Assembly (NCBI GenBank): GCA_003669585.1
Contig: QWOQ01000015.1
Coordinates: 62,001 to 126,000, forward strand
From: Planctomycetota bacterium
Lineage (GTDB): Bacteria; Planctomycetota; Planctomycetia; Pirellulales; UBA1268
DNA length: 64,000 bases
Reading direction: 5' to 3'
Shown: piece after piece, positions 1 to 6,956 of the stretch
Numbering within the stretch: the stretch's first letter is position 1
How the letters are laid out: each line of letters opens with the position of its first letter
Notes under the pieces: generated by a model
The model's database searches: none
The model's input: the letters and a program-made list of their open reading frames with translations, nothing else
Told to the model about the DNA's origin: nothing
Translations under genes and position numbers: made by a program

Positions 1-978
1 CAAAAATTCTGTTGCAAAGTCTGCATCGGTTGCCAGCGTGGCAAACGGAAGGACTTTGCAGGTTGCCGCATCTGCGACAATAGCTACGCCGTGAACTTTT
101 AGTTCCTGACCGATCATCGGTAGAAACGCGTCGGCCACATCCCGATGGACCAGGAGCGATTCGGCGGCGTTGCAGACCCCCATGCGCTGGCATTTGGCGT
201 TGATCGTAATGGAACGTGCCATCTCTATATCGGCCGCTCTGTCGACGTAAACGTGACAGTTGCCACGAAAGTGTTTCAAAACCGGCATTCTGGCTTCGCT
301 GCAGACTCTTCGAACCAAGTCTTCGCCACCACGAGGAATCACGATGTCGATCAAGGTATCCATGGCGAGCAATAATCCAACAACGACGCGATCGGGTGTG
401 TCGACGAGTTGAACGCAATCAAGAGGAAGACCGCTGGCAATGATTGCCTCACGAATCGCTGCAACAATCGCGGTGCTTGAATGAGCAGCTTCTTTTCCTC
501 CGCGAAGAATAATTGCATTTCCACTGGCAATCGCTACTGCAGCAGCGTCAGCGGTCACGTTTGGTCTTGATTCGTAGATAAAAAAAACGACTCCGAGTGG
601 AACGCGAATTTTGCGAACCTCAAGTCCGCTGGGTTGTGTGGAGCATTCAAGAACTTCCCCCACAAAGTCATCAAGTGTTGCAACCGCCTCCACGCCAGCG
701 GCAATCTGTTCGACTCGTTCGTGATTGAGTCGTAGCCTGTCGATGGAGGCCGGAGAGAGGCCCAGTGAAGATGCAGCTACTATGTCGAGCGCATTGGCTT
801 TGAGAATCAACGGAGTTGAAACACGAATGGAAGCGGCCATGTTTCGCAAGCAAACAGCCTTTGATTCACTCGAAAAGCCTGCTAATTCGATCGAGGCGGC
901 CCGGGCACGGTGAGCGAGGGAATGGCAGTACCGATCAAGGGTTTCGGAGGTAGCCAAAGGGGTTGAGGGTGTGGACAT
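1..978 (-). CDS. proA: Gamma-glutamyl phosphate reductase (partial, 3' end outside window)
   Basis: ProA reduces gamma-glutamyl phosphate to glutamate semialdehyde with NADPH in cytosolic proline synthesis. The minus-strand frame opens with ATG at 978 and stays open to base 1, giving 326 residues of a protein that is normally about 420, so roughly the last 90 residues are missing. Family landmarks are visible: YESRPNVTADAAA, the loop AIILRGGKEA, IPRGGEDLV, and GVCNAAESLLVH, which carries the catalytic cysteine in the usual GVCNAxExLLVH context. It is the most downstream gene seen of the minus-strand housekeeping block. folP lies 133 bases upstream, with an inverted repeat between them. No proB is in view. 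The assignment is firm; only the C-terminus is unseen. Confidence 0.93.
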   Translation of the reverse strand, partial: MSTPSTPLATSETLDRYCHSLAHRARAASIELAGFSSESKAVCLRNMAASIRVSTPLILKANALDIVAASSLGLSPASIDRLRLNHERVEQIAAGVEAVATLDDFVGEVLECSTQPSGLEVRKIRVPLGVVFFIYESRPNVTADAAAVAIASGNAIILRGGKEAAHSSTAIVAAIREAIIASGLPLDCVQLVDTPDRVVVGLLLAMDTLIDIVIPRGGEDLVRRVCSEARMPVLKHFRGNCHVYVDRAADIEMARSITINAKCQRMGVCNAAESLLVHRDVADAFLPMIGQELKVHGVAIVADAATCKVLPFATLATDADFATEFL

Positions 979-1065
979 AAAAACTTTTACTCTCAAAAAA
1001 CAGAAATGAATCACAAACACATTCACGCAACAATATCGTACGCCTCACAGTGTAACGGCTGAGCC

Positions 1066-1093
1066 TCTTCGAACGTCGATCATCGTTCGAAGA
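1066..1093. repeat. Inverted repeat between folP and proA
   Basis: Two 10-base arms (1066-1075 and 1084-1093) are exact reverse complements around an 8-base loop. The hairpin lies just 3' of folP on the minus strand and upstream of proA. No run of T follows on either strand, so a classical Rho-independent terminator is not supported. It may be a processing or attenuating hairpin, or a regulator binding site. Confidence 0.5.
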
Positions 1094-1111
1094 ACACAGA
1101 GAGCAGCGTGT

Positions 1112-2002
1112 TCACTGAGTTGCCTCAATTTCAATGCCGGCGCAGAACAGTTCGAGGGCGCTGCGCACCAGTGCAACTGCATGGACTCGAACAATCTGAA
1201 CATTTGCAACGGCCAAAGCGCAGGCCATTCCGGCGGTCGCACTGTCGCGGTCGGCTTCGGAAGGTTCGTCTGTAATGCATGCCTCGAGGTGTTTCAGTAA
1301 AAATCTTTTTCGAGAATGGCCGAAAAGAATTGGCACTCCGAGTGCGACAAAATTTCCGGCAGCGCGTACCAGCGCCATGTTGTGGTCATGGGTTTTTCCA
1401 AAGCCGATTCCCGGATCGAGGCAGATCCGTTCTCGCAAGATCCCCGACGCGACGAGCATTTCCATGCGAAGCGTAAGGGAAGACAGAATCTCGCCCACCA
1501 CATCGTGATACATCGGTTCAATTTGCATCGTACGAGGATTACCCTGCATGTGCATCACGCATACGCCAGCGCCCGAGAGGCGGACGACGTCAACCATCTG
1601 TGGATTGTCAGAGACTCCTGTAACATCGTTCACGATCTGGGCTCCAGCATCGATGGCTCGCATCGCTACGAATGCTTTTGACGTGTCGATCGAAATGGGA
1701 ATGCTGGTACGTTTTGCAACTGCTTGTATCACAGGGCCCACGCGGCGCCATTCTTCTTCTGCATCGATTACCAATGCATTGGGCCGAGTGCTCTCTCCTC
1801 CGATATCCAGAATATCGGCCCCCTGGTTCACCATGCGCAGCCCGTGTTCGATGGCTGATCCATGATCGTAAAAGTGGCCACCATCAGAAAAACTGTCAGG
1901 CGTGACATTGACGATGCCCATCACCAAGGGGCGACGGGGAAGCAGAAGTGAGCGAGTGCGAAGTCGCCATTCACTGGCGCGTTGAGAGTGCGGTATCGTC
2001 AC
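1112..2002 (-). CDS. folP: Dihydropteroate synthase
   Basis: FolP condenses 6-hydroxymethyl-dihydropterin pyrophosphate with para-aminobenzoate to give dihydropteroate in folate synthesis. The 296-residue product has the full set of family signatures: GIVNVTPDSFSDGG near residue 30, ADILDIGGESTRP near 80, the strand SIDTSKA, NDVTG, and FGHSRKRF near the C-terminus. The start is GTG at 2002; no closer ATG precedes the first conserved motif. An LptE-like lipoprotein gene lies 87 bases upstream on the same strand. H4MPT pathways, common in planctomycetes, use related pterin-binding proteins, but every canonical DHPS motif is present, so ordinary folate synthesis is the best reading. Confidence 0.95.
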   Translation of the reverse strand: MTIPHSQRASEWRLRTRSLLLPRRPLVMGIVNVTPDSFSDGGHFYDHGSAIEHGLRMVNQGADILDIGGESTRPNALVIDAEEEWRRVGPVIQAVAKRTSIPISIDTSKAFVAMRAIDAGAQIVNDVTGVSDNPQMVDVVRLSGAGVCVMHMQGNPRTMQIEPMYHDVVGEILSSLTLRMEMLVASGILRERICLDPGIGFGKTHDHNMALVRAAGNFVALGVPILFGHSRKRFLLKHLEACITDEPSEADRDSATAGMACALAVANVQIVRVHAVALVRSALELFCAGIEIEATQ

Positions 2003-2089
2003 ATGTCACCGCAGGCGAGGAACGGATAAATGCATCGGACTCGAGAGGGATTTTACTCTCTTCTTCTCTTCAATGTCATTTGACTCATA

Positions 2090-2662
2090 TTACCACGGCT
2101 CTTCCATCAGGCCCACGATCGATTGGGCCATATTGACGATGCCTTCCTGCTGCGTAGTGACAATACTTCGCCCATATTCTGGAACGAGATTGGCGCTGGA
2201 GCCGACATCAACACTCGCAGCCGGCATTGGAACGGCGCCACTGGCCAGCACGCTACCACCCCGATCAGCCCAGGTGACGAGCACTTGAATATTCATTTCC
2301 ACCATGCGTGATTGATCAGACGGGCTTTCAACTACCATTCGTTTTGTATCGGCCACAATGCGACCGGTGAGTACGCTGTCGGCGTCAGCCGCTGTTCCAA
2401 CCACTTTAAACGGTGTGCGGCGCTCGATCTCCTTGCAGACGGCTTCCGTCAATCGCTCTCCCATGTCAATTCCTGGCACGACACGAAAGCTGTCGGATTG
2501 GAAAATGGGAACGTAGACCGTTCGTACATTGGGTGCGTAGAGACTGCCGTTTCCAAAACGATATCCTGCGCATCCAACGAGCAACACAGCCGGAAAAAAT
2601 GCCAAACAAAAACATCCTCGACGCATTGCTCGCGACAATGAATGCCCGATTCGTGGGCTCAT
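2090..2662 (-). CDS. LptE-like outer-membrane lipoprotein
   Basis: This is a 190-residue lipoprotein resembling LptE, the partner of LptD in lipopolysaccharide assembly at the outer membrane. A hydrophobic signal ends in a lipobox (VLLVGC), followed by AGYRFGN and by TVYVPIFQSDSFR...GIDMGERLTEAVCKEIE, the pattern of the LptE N-terminal half: a 'GYxF' opening, a strand 'vyVPiF', and the helix with LTEAV. The annotated ATG is at 2662; an internal ATG at 2626 would give a shorter and more typical lipoprotein signal. The gene sits between folP and a second lipoprotein gene, which suggests a small envelope-assembly unit. The family call rests on motif pattern and length, because LptE proteins diverge strongly. 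Confidence 0.7.
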   Translation of the reverse strand: MSPRIGHSLSRAMRRGCFCLAFFPAVLLVGCAGYRFGNGSLYAPNVRTVYVPIFQSDSFRVVPGIDMGERLTEAVCKEIERRTPFKVVGTAADADSVLTGRIVADTKRMVVESPSDQSRMVEMNIQVLVTWADRGGSVLASGAVPMPAASVDVGSSANLVPEYGRSIVTTQQEGIVNMAQSIVGLMEEPW

Positions 2663-2710
2663 AGGTTGCTCGTCTGAAAGCGGAGAGAAAAATGTCGTGA
2701 GCAGATCGTG

Positions 2711-4021
2711 TTAACGCAGGGGTTCACGTGGAGATTGAGCGGTTGTGTCGGATCCTTGGGAATTGGAATCTGAAACCAGTGCCGGTTCGCTCTCGGCCAT
2801 CGCGTCGAGTTCGGCCTCTTTGAGTGCGTCTGGATTGAGAACACGCGTCAACAGGGGCAAGGGATCGTCGGAAACATCGGAGAGCCCCTTAATCGATTCC
2901 AATTTTGCAAGACTTTGGGTCGCAAGAATCGCCTTGGGTTGGTCACGAACCACGAGACCGTAGTAAATGCGAGCGGATGAGTATTGTTTTCCCTTTTCGT
3001 AAAACTCGGCACGATCAAAGTTACGAAGAGCCTGCTGGGCAACGATTTCAGCTCTCGCGCGAAGCACTCGCGCTTCATCGTCTTTATTTAATCGATCGGG
3101 AAATTGAACGAGCAATTGCTCACTCAGCATTTCTGCCTCATTCAGGATTGCACCCTCATACCCCGCCCCTTGATAGGCATGGATTTTGGATTGCAATCCG
3201 AGCATGTGTGCTTCGAGTTGAAACTTGCTGTCGGGATACTCAGTGCGCAGCAATCCATAGAAGTAATCGGAATCAATCCAATTTTTGTCAAGAAAATGAG
3301 CATTCGCCTGTGCCATGACGCTATCGTCAGCCAGCGAGCCGCGTGGATCGTTGATGCGGACATGATCAAAGGCCTTGAGGGCTCGTCCACGGGTGTCAAA
3401 AAGAGGGCGGCTCCGATTGATTACATTTGGCATGATGACCGGCAAATGTGAAGCCTGATCGAGTGAAACCCAATAACTGCCAATCGAAAACTGTCGTTTC
3501 GCGATTCGATCGAGATACCGAGTGTTTCCAAATTTTTTCACTAATTCGTCGTAGCAATCTTCTGCCTTGGGATATTGATCGGTGAAAAAATAACATTCGG
3601 CCAGTTGCCAAGTGCCGTCTTCTTCGATGCTCGAATCGGGCCAGCGTTCAATTGCTTTTTTGTAGACGTTTATGGCATCGGCATACTTTTTATCACGGAA
3701 CAGTGCATCCCCTTCAGCCAGGGCTTTTCGAGCGACAGGTTCATTTGGGCCGCGGCCGGTCATTTTTTTCCAATGTCTCTTGATATTGTCCCCTTTGAAC
3801 GCATCCCAACCCGTAGCAGAATTTTGTTCTTTGAACTCAGAACTGATCACTTCCGAATCGGCATCCTCTCCGAGTTCACCAGCGATGTTTGCTTCGGTTT
3901 GTTTGGCCGCAGTGCTGCTTGACCAAGGCCACGTGGGGGTTTTTATCGTAGCGCAGCCAACGCTCGTAACAACGAACGTCAGCATCGCGACAAAACTCAA
4001 AGTAATGCGATGAGGAGACAT
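2711..4021 (-). CDS. TPR lipoprotein, BamD-like
   Basis: Product of 436 residues with a signal peptide and lipobox (FVVTSVGC) followed by a polar linker, then TPR-type helices. The first clear repeat reads GDALFRDKKYADAINVYKKAIERWPDS, the next AECYFFTDQYPKAEDCYDELVKKFG. This is the pattern of outer-membrane-anchored TPR lipoproteins of the BamD family, which bind the BamA beta-barrel insertase, although this one is longer than BamD (about 245 residues). The ATG at 4021 was preferred over the one at 4048 because it places the basic n-region directly before the hydrophobic core. It lies upstream of the LptE-like gene on the same strand. A generic TPR lipoprotein of another complex cannot be excluded. 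Confidence 0.7.
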   Translation of the reverse strand: MSPHRITLSFVAMLTFVVTSVGCATIKTPTWPWSSSTAAKQTEANIAGELGEDADSEVISSEFKEQNSATGWDAFKGDNIKRHWKKMTGRGPNEPVARKALAEGDALFRDKKYADAINVYKKAIERWPDSSIEEDGTWQLAECYFFTDQYPKAEDCYDELVKKFGNTRYLDRIAKRQFSIGSYWVSLDQASHLPVIMPNVINRSRPLFDTRGRALKAFDHVRINDPRGSLADDSVMAQANAHFLDKNWIDSDYFYGLLRTEYPDSKFQLEAHMLGLQSKIHAYQGAGYEGAILNEAEMLSEQLLVQFPDRLNKDDEARVLRARAEIVAQQALRNFDRAEFYEKGKQYSSARIYYGLVVRDQPKAILATQSLAKLESIKGLSDVSDDPLPLLTRVLNPDALKEAELDAMAESEPALVSDSNSQGSDTTAQSPREPLR

Positions 4022-4063
4022 GAAATAAATGGCACAGGGGGGGGTCATAAAGTAGAAGATTGT

Positions 4064-4942
4064 TTATGTTTGATGCGAGCGGGGAAAATATCGAAAATTG
4101 AGGAAGGCAGCTGTTTTGAGTTTTCGTCCTGCAATACCAGAGATGTAGGTGTTCATGACGGCGCGAATTTCTCCTGTCGTTCGGTCGTCCATCGACATGG
4201 TGCGAAAACATTGAGGATCACTTTCAAGCTGAACCAATGCACCAGCAGCTGCCTGTGAAAGCGAGACAATCGAACGCTTGCCTGCTCGACAGTTTTGGCA
4301 AAGGCTGCCGCCATCGAGCATGCCGAAGGCCACTCGCCGGTGAAGTTCAAGAGAAGCCTGGCACTCTGCGCATCGAGAGAATGATGCGCCGTGGCCGGAG
4401 AGACGAAGGATGTCCAGTTCGGCTTGCACAATTCTGGCGCGAGCACAGTTGTAATCGTAATCAGTTTTTTCGGCACGCTTCGCACGATGTTCACTCGAGG
4501 TATTGTTATCAATAAGTCCATAACAAATGTTTTCAGACGCGATCGAAGCGCTGGATGAAAGATCGAAGAGTGCCCGGCTGACAGCATCGAACAACTCCGG
4601 ATGAGGATCTGCATCGGCGGTGAGTGCATCGACAAGTTCGGCAACATACATGCCGCCGTAAAACGCAAGAATCGTGGAATCGCAACGGAAACGCTGCTCA
4701 AGCCGCGCTTCGGTAAGGAGATCCAGTCCACCTGAGCTTTTCCGGAGGACTAGTACGTGACAGACCGAAAGCAGGTCAAGTGCGGCGTCAAATGCACTCT
4801 TTGGTCGCCATGCTCCCTTTGCCAAAGCCCGTAGCTTGCCGAACTGACGAGTGAAAATGGTGACAACGCAACTTGTTTCACTAAATGGAGTCGATCGCAG
4901 AATAATTCCATCGGCGGATTCTGCCGTCATAGGTGCCGCCAT
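4064..4942 (-). CDS. recO: DNA repair protein RecO
   Basis: RecO works with RecR and RecF to load RecA on SSB-coated single-stranded DNA in gap repair. The 292-residue product starts with the typical OB-fold segment (ADGIILRSTPFSETSCVVTIFTRQFGKLRALAKGA) and has the later helical region with YVAELVDAL. A zinc-binding set CAEC...CQNC lies near residues 200-225. ATG codons exist at 4942 and 4930; the second gives a more usual N-terminus (MTAESADGIIL). The TPR lipoprotein gene follows after 42 bases and the CBS-domain gene precedes by 39 bases, so cotranscription is likely. Confidence 0.9.
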   Translation of the reverse strand: MAAPMTAESADGIILRSTPFSETSCVVTIFTRQFGKLRALAKGAWRPKSAFDAALDLLSVCHVLVLRKSSGGLDLLTEARLEQRFRCDSTILAFYGGMYVAELVDALTADADPHPELFDAVSRALFDLSSSASIASENICYGLIDNNTSSEHRAKRAEKTDYDYNCARARIVQAELDILRLSGHGASFSRCAECQASLELHRRVAFGMLDGGSLCQNCRAGKRSIVSLSQAAAGALVQLESDPQCFRTMSMDDRTTGEIRAVMNTYISGIAGRKLKTAAFLNFRYFPRSHQT

Positions 4943-4981
4943 GACTGTCTGAACGTTGTGAAAACATTTCCATTCGATGAA

Positions 4982-6271
4982 CTACGGACCATTGTCACTG
5001 CGTGGTATTCGTTCGATTCGAACCTTGTCGATATGCCTCACCGTCGCAGCAAGCACACGAATCGTTACGCCGTGCGAAATGATCTCGGCACCATTGTGTG
5101 GAATTTTTCCGGACTGGTGAAATACGAGTCCGCCAATTGTTTCATAGTCGGCTTCTTCGGGAAGATGAAATCCCATGCGTGCGTTTAAATCGGCGATTCG
5201 GACCCTGGCGCGGGCCTCACAGAGATCTGCTGAAAGCACCTGAATATCATCGGCATGAGCTTCGTCATGTTCGTCGGCAATTTCTCCCACGATCTCTTCG
5301 AGTGCATCCTCAATAGTGACGATCCCTGACACACTACCAAACTCATTTGTGACAACGGCCATGTGCGTTTGCGTTCGCTGAAACTCGAGTAGAAGTTTTT
5401 GAACCGTCTTTGATTCGGGAACGAAATATGGGGGGCGAAGAAGGGATGCGAGATCAGCAGAAGGCTGCGCCCCAGGCTTTGACAGTGCTACAAGTAATTC
5501 ACGCGAATGCAAAATACCGATAATGTCGTCTGATGTTCGTCCCCATACTGGAATGCGGGTGTGACCACTTTCTGCAACGGTCACGAGTACTTGCTCCCAG
5601 GGCATTGAACGGGGAAGTGAAATCATGTCCGTGCGCACGGTCATGATGTCGGCAACGCGAACCTGATCGAGATCCATGATGCCCTCAATCATGTTGCGAG
5701 TTACTTCACCGAGGTGTCCCTCCCGATGCGCCTCATCGACGACAAGTCGTAACTCCTGCTGTCCAGCATCGACGGTTCCTTCGCTGCGTCTGCCGAAAAC
5801 CCCACCGATGGCGCCGGAGAGTCTTCCAAGCAAATGCACCAGAGGTGTGACGATCAAGACCACAGGCCTCCACAGCGGCCACCCGTTGACCACAATCTCG
5901 GCGCCTGCGAGTCGCGTCATCAGCATGGGCGCTATCACCAGTGAAATCCAGACAGCCAAAAGCCATGCAAAATGCGTTGAAACCGCTCCGGATGCGGAAA
6001 GACTGTCAAAAATCCCAGCCATCCATCTCGCAACCAGGAGTGTGGCGATAACACTTGCGCACACAACGATCGAGGCGCACAGAAAAGCGATCGTTTCACT
6101 TGCAGCGAGAATTTCTTCGTACCGGGCAGGATGTCCAGCGCTACGACACAACTGGGCAATACGATGGCGTTGTGCCCCACGAATTGCACGAGCTTGCGTT
6201 GCAGCAAGTACAGCGACAGCCAAGAAGGCAATCGCCGCGTGAATGGACCAAGGCGTCAAAGACGGATTCAT
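4982..6271 (-). CDS. CorC/HlyC-family CBS-domain membrane protein
   Basis: A 429-residue integral membrane protein with the CNNM/CorC layout: an N-terminal helical membrane domain (residues about 1-170, with at least three hydrophobic segments), then two CBS domains (VADIMTVRTDMISLP... and LLRPPYFVPESKTVQKLLLEF...), the linker VTNEFGSVSGIVTIEDALEEIVGEI, and a C-terminal CorC_HlyC domain with YETIGGLVFHQSGKIP. Members are linked to magnesium or cobalt efflux and were once called hemolysin C. Its ATG overlaps the ybeY stop (ATGA), which implies translational coupling. ybeY next to a CorC-type gene is a common bacterial arrangement. The transported ion is not deducible here. Confidence 0.85.
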   Translation of the reverse strand: MNPSLTPWSIHAAIAFLAVAVLAATQARAIRGAQRHRIAQLCRSAGHPARYEEILAASETIAFLCASIVVCASVIATLLVARWMAGIFDSLSASGAVSTHFAWLLAVWISLVIAPMLMTRLAGAEIVVNGWPLWRPVVLIVTPLVHLLGRLSGAIGGVFGRRSEGTVDAGQQELRLVVDEAHREGHLGEVTRNMIEGIMDLDQVRVADIMTVRTDMISLPRSMPWEQVLVTVAESGHTRIPVWGRTSDDIIGILHSRELLVALSKPGAQPSADLASLLRPPYFVPESKTVQKLLLEFQRTQTHMAVVTNEFGSVSGIVTIEDALEEIVGEIADEHDEAHADDIQVLSADLCEARARVRIADLNARMGFHLPEEADYETIGGLVFHQSGKIPHNGAEIISHGVTIRVLAATVRHIDKVRIERIPRSDNGP

Positions 6272-6909
6272 TTTGTTTTACCTTGGCGAGTGCGGCGTGC
6301 GATCACGTCGCGCAGAGGTGATCGCAGGCCAACGGCCACCATGACTTCCGCTTCTCTGCGGCGCATTCGACGGCTGTCGCGTAAGGAATGGTCATCATGG
6401 CCGGTCAGGTGCAGCAGTCCATGCACTACATAATAAGCAAGTTCTTCGTGCGTGGTGCATCCCAAACGAAGGGCCTCACGATCAGCAGTGTCAGCGCTGA
6501 CAACGATGTCTCCGAGAAGTGCATTCGGTTTTTCTTCCTGTGGAAAGAAACTGCGACCGATCGCTGCCCGAGATGTGCTTTTCACTCGAACATTGCCGAT
6601 GTGGCGAGATTCGTCCGAGAGAGGAAAAGTCACCACGTCGGTGGTGCCATCATGTCCGAGCCAGCGGCGGTTTAAGGTCGCCATAGTCCGATCGGTGACG
6701 ATTCGAATGCCGATTTCGGCGTGGGAAACCTTCTCTAAAGCGAGCACTTCTCGGGCAATTCGACAAAGAGAACGCTCCCTAATCGTCACTCGACGCTGTT
6801 GGTTGTTCAGAGCAATCTGAATTGAAGGAAGAGTCTTTTTCCTACGAACAGGTTTTGAAGATACTTTTTTTACTTTTGTCTGGGATGTGAGTCGAACCGG
6901 AGAGGGCAT
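6268..6909 (-). CDS. ybeY: Endoribonuclease YbeY (rRNA maturation factor)
   Basis: YbeY is a zinc metalloendonuclease needed for 16S rRNA 3'-end maturation and ribosome quality control. The zinc motif HGLLHLTGHDDH (family form HGxLHLxGxDH) is intact near the C-terminus, and IGDIVVSxDT-type and DVVTFPLS strands precede it. From ATG 6909 the product has 213 residues, longer than the usual 150-180 because of a basic N-terminal extension (KVKKVSSKPVRRKKT). A TTG at 6948 would extend it further. It follows the PgpH-like gene by 47 bases and overlaps the CorC-like gene by four bases, matching the conserved phoH-pgpH-ybeY-corC order seen in many bacteria. Confidence 0.92.
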   Translation of the reverse strand: MPSPVRLTSQTKVKKVSSKPVRRKKTLPSIQIALNNQQRRVTIRERSLCRIAREVLALEKVSHAEIGIRIVTDRTMATLNRRWLGHDGTTDVVTFPLSDESRHIGNVRVKSTSRAAIGRSFFPQEEKPNALLGDIVVSADTADREALRLGCTTHEELAYYVVHGLLHLTGHDDHSLRDSRRMRRREAEVMVAVGLRSPLRDVIARRTRQGKTK

Positions 6910-6956
6910 GGGGTAACAATTTCTGTGTAAATGAATCGGAGGACTCAAAAGGCAGG

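Noticed and set aside
1325-1344. Sigma-54-like string TTGGCACTCCGAGTGCG inside folP (plus strand)
   Set aside because: The -12 element reads GTGC instead of TTGC and the site lies within a gene with no plus-strand gene downstream.
1112-2002. folP as a pterin-binding protein of H4MPT-type C1 metabolism
   Set aside because: All canonical dihydropteroate synthase motifs are present and no H4MPT pathway gene is nearby.
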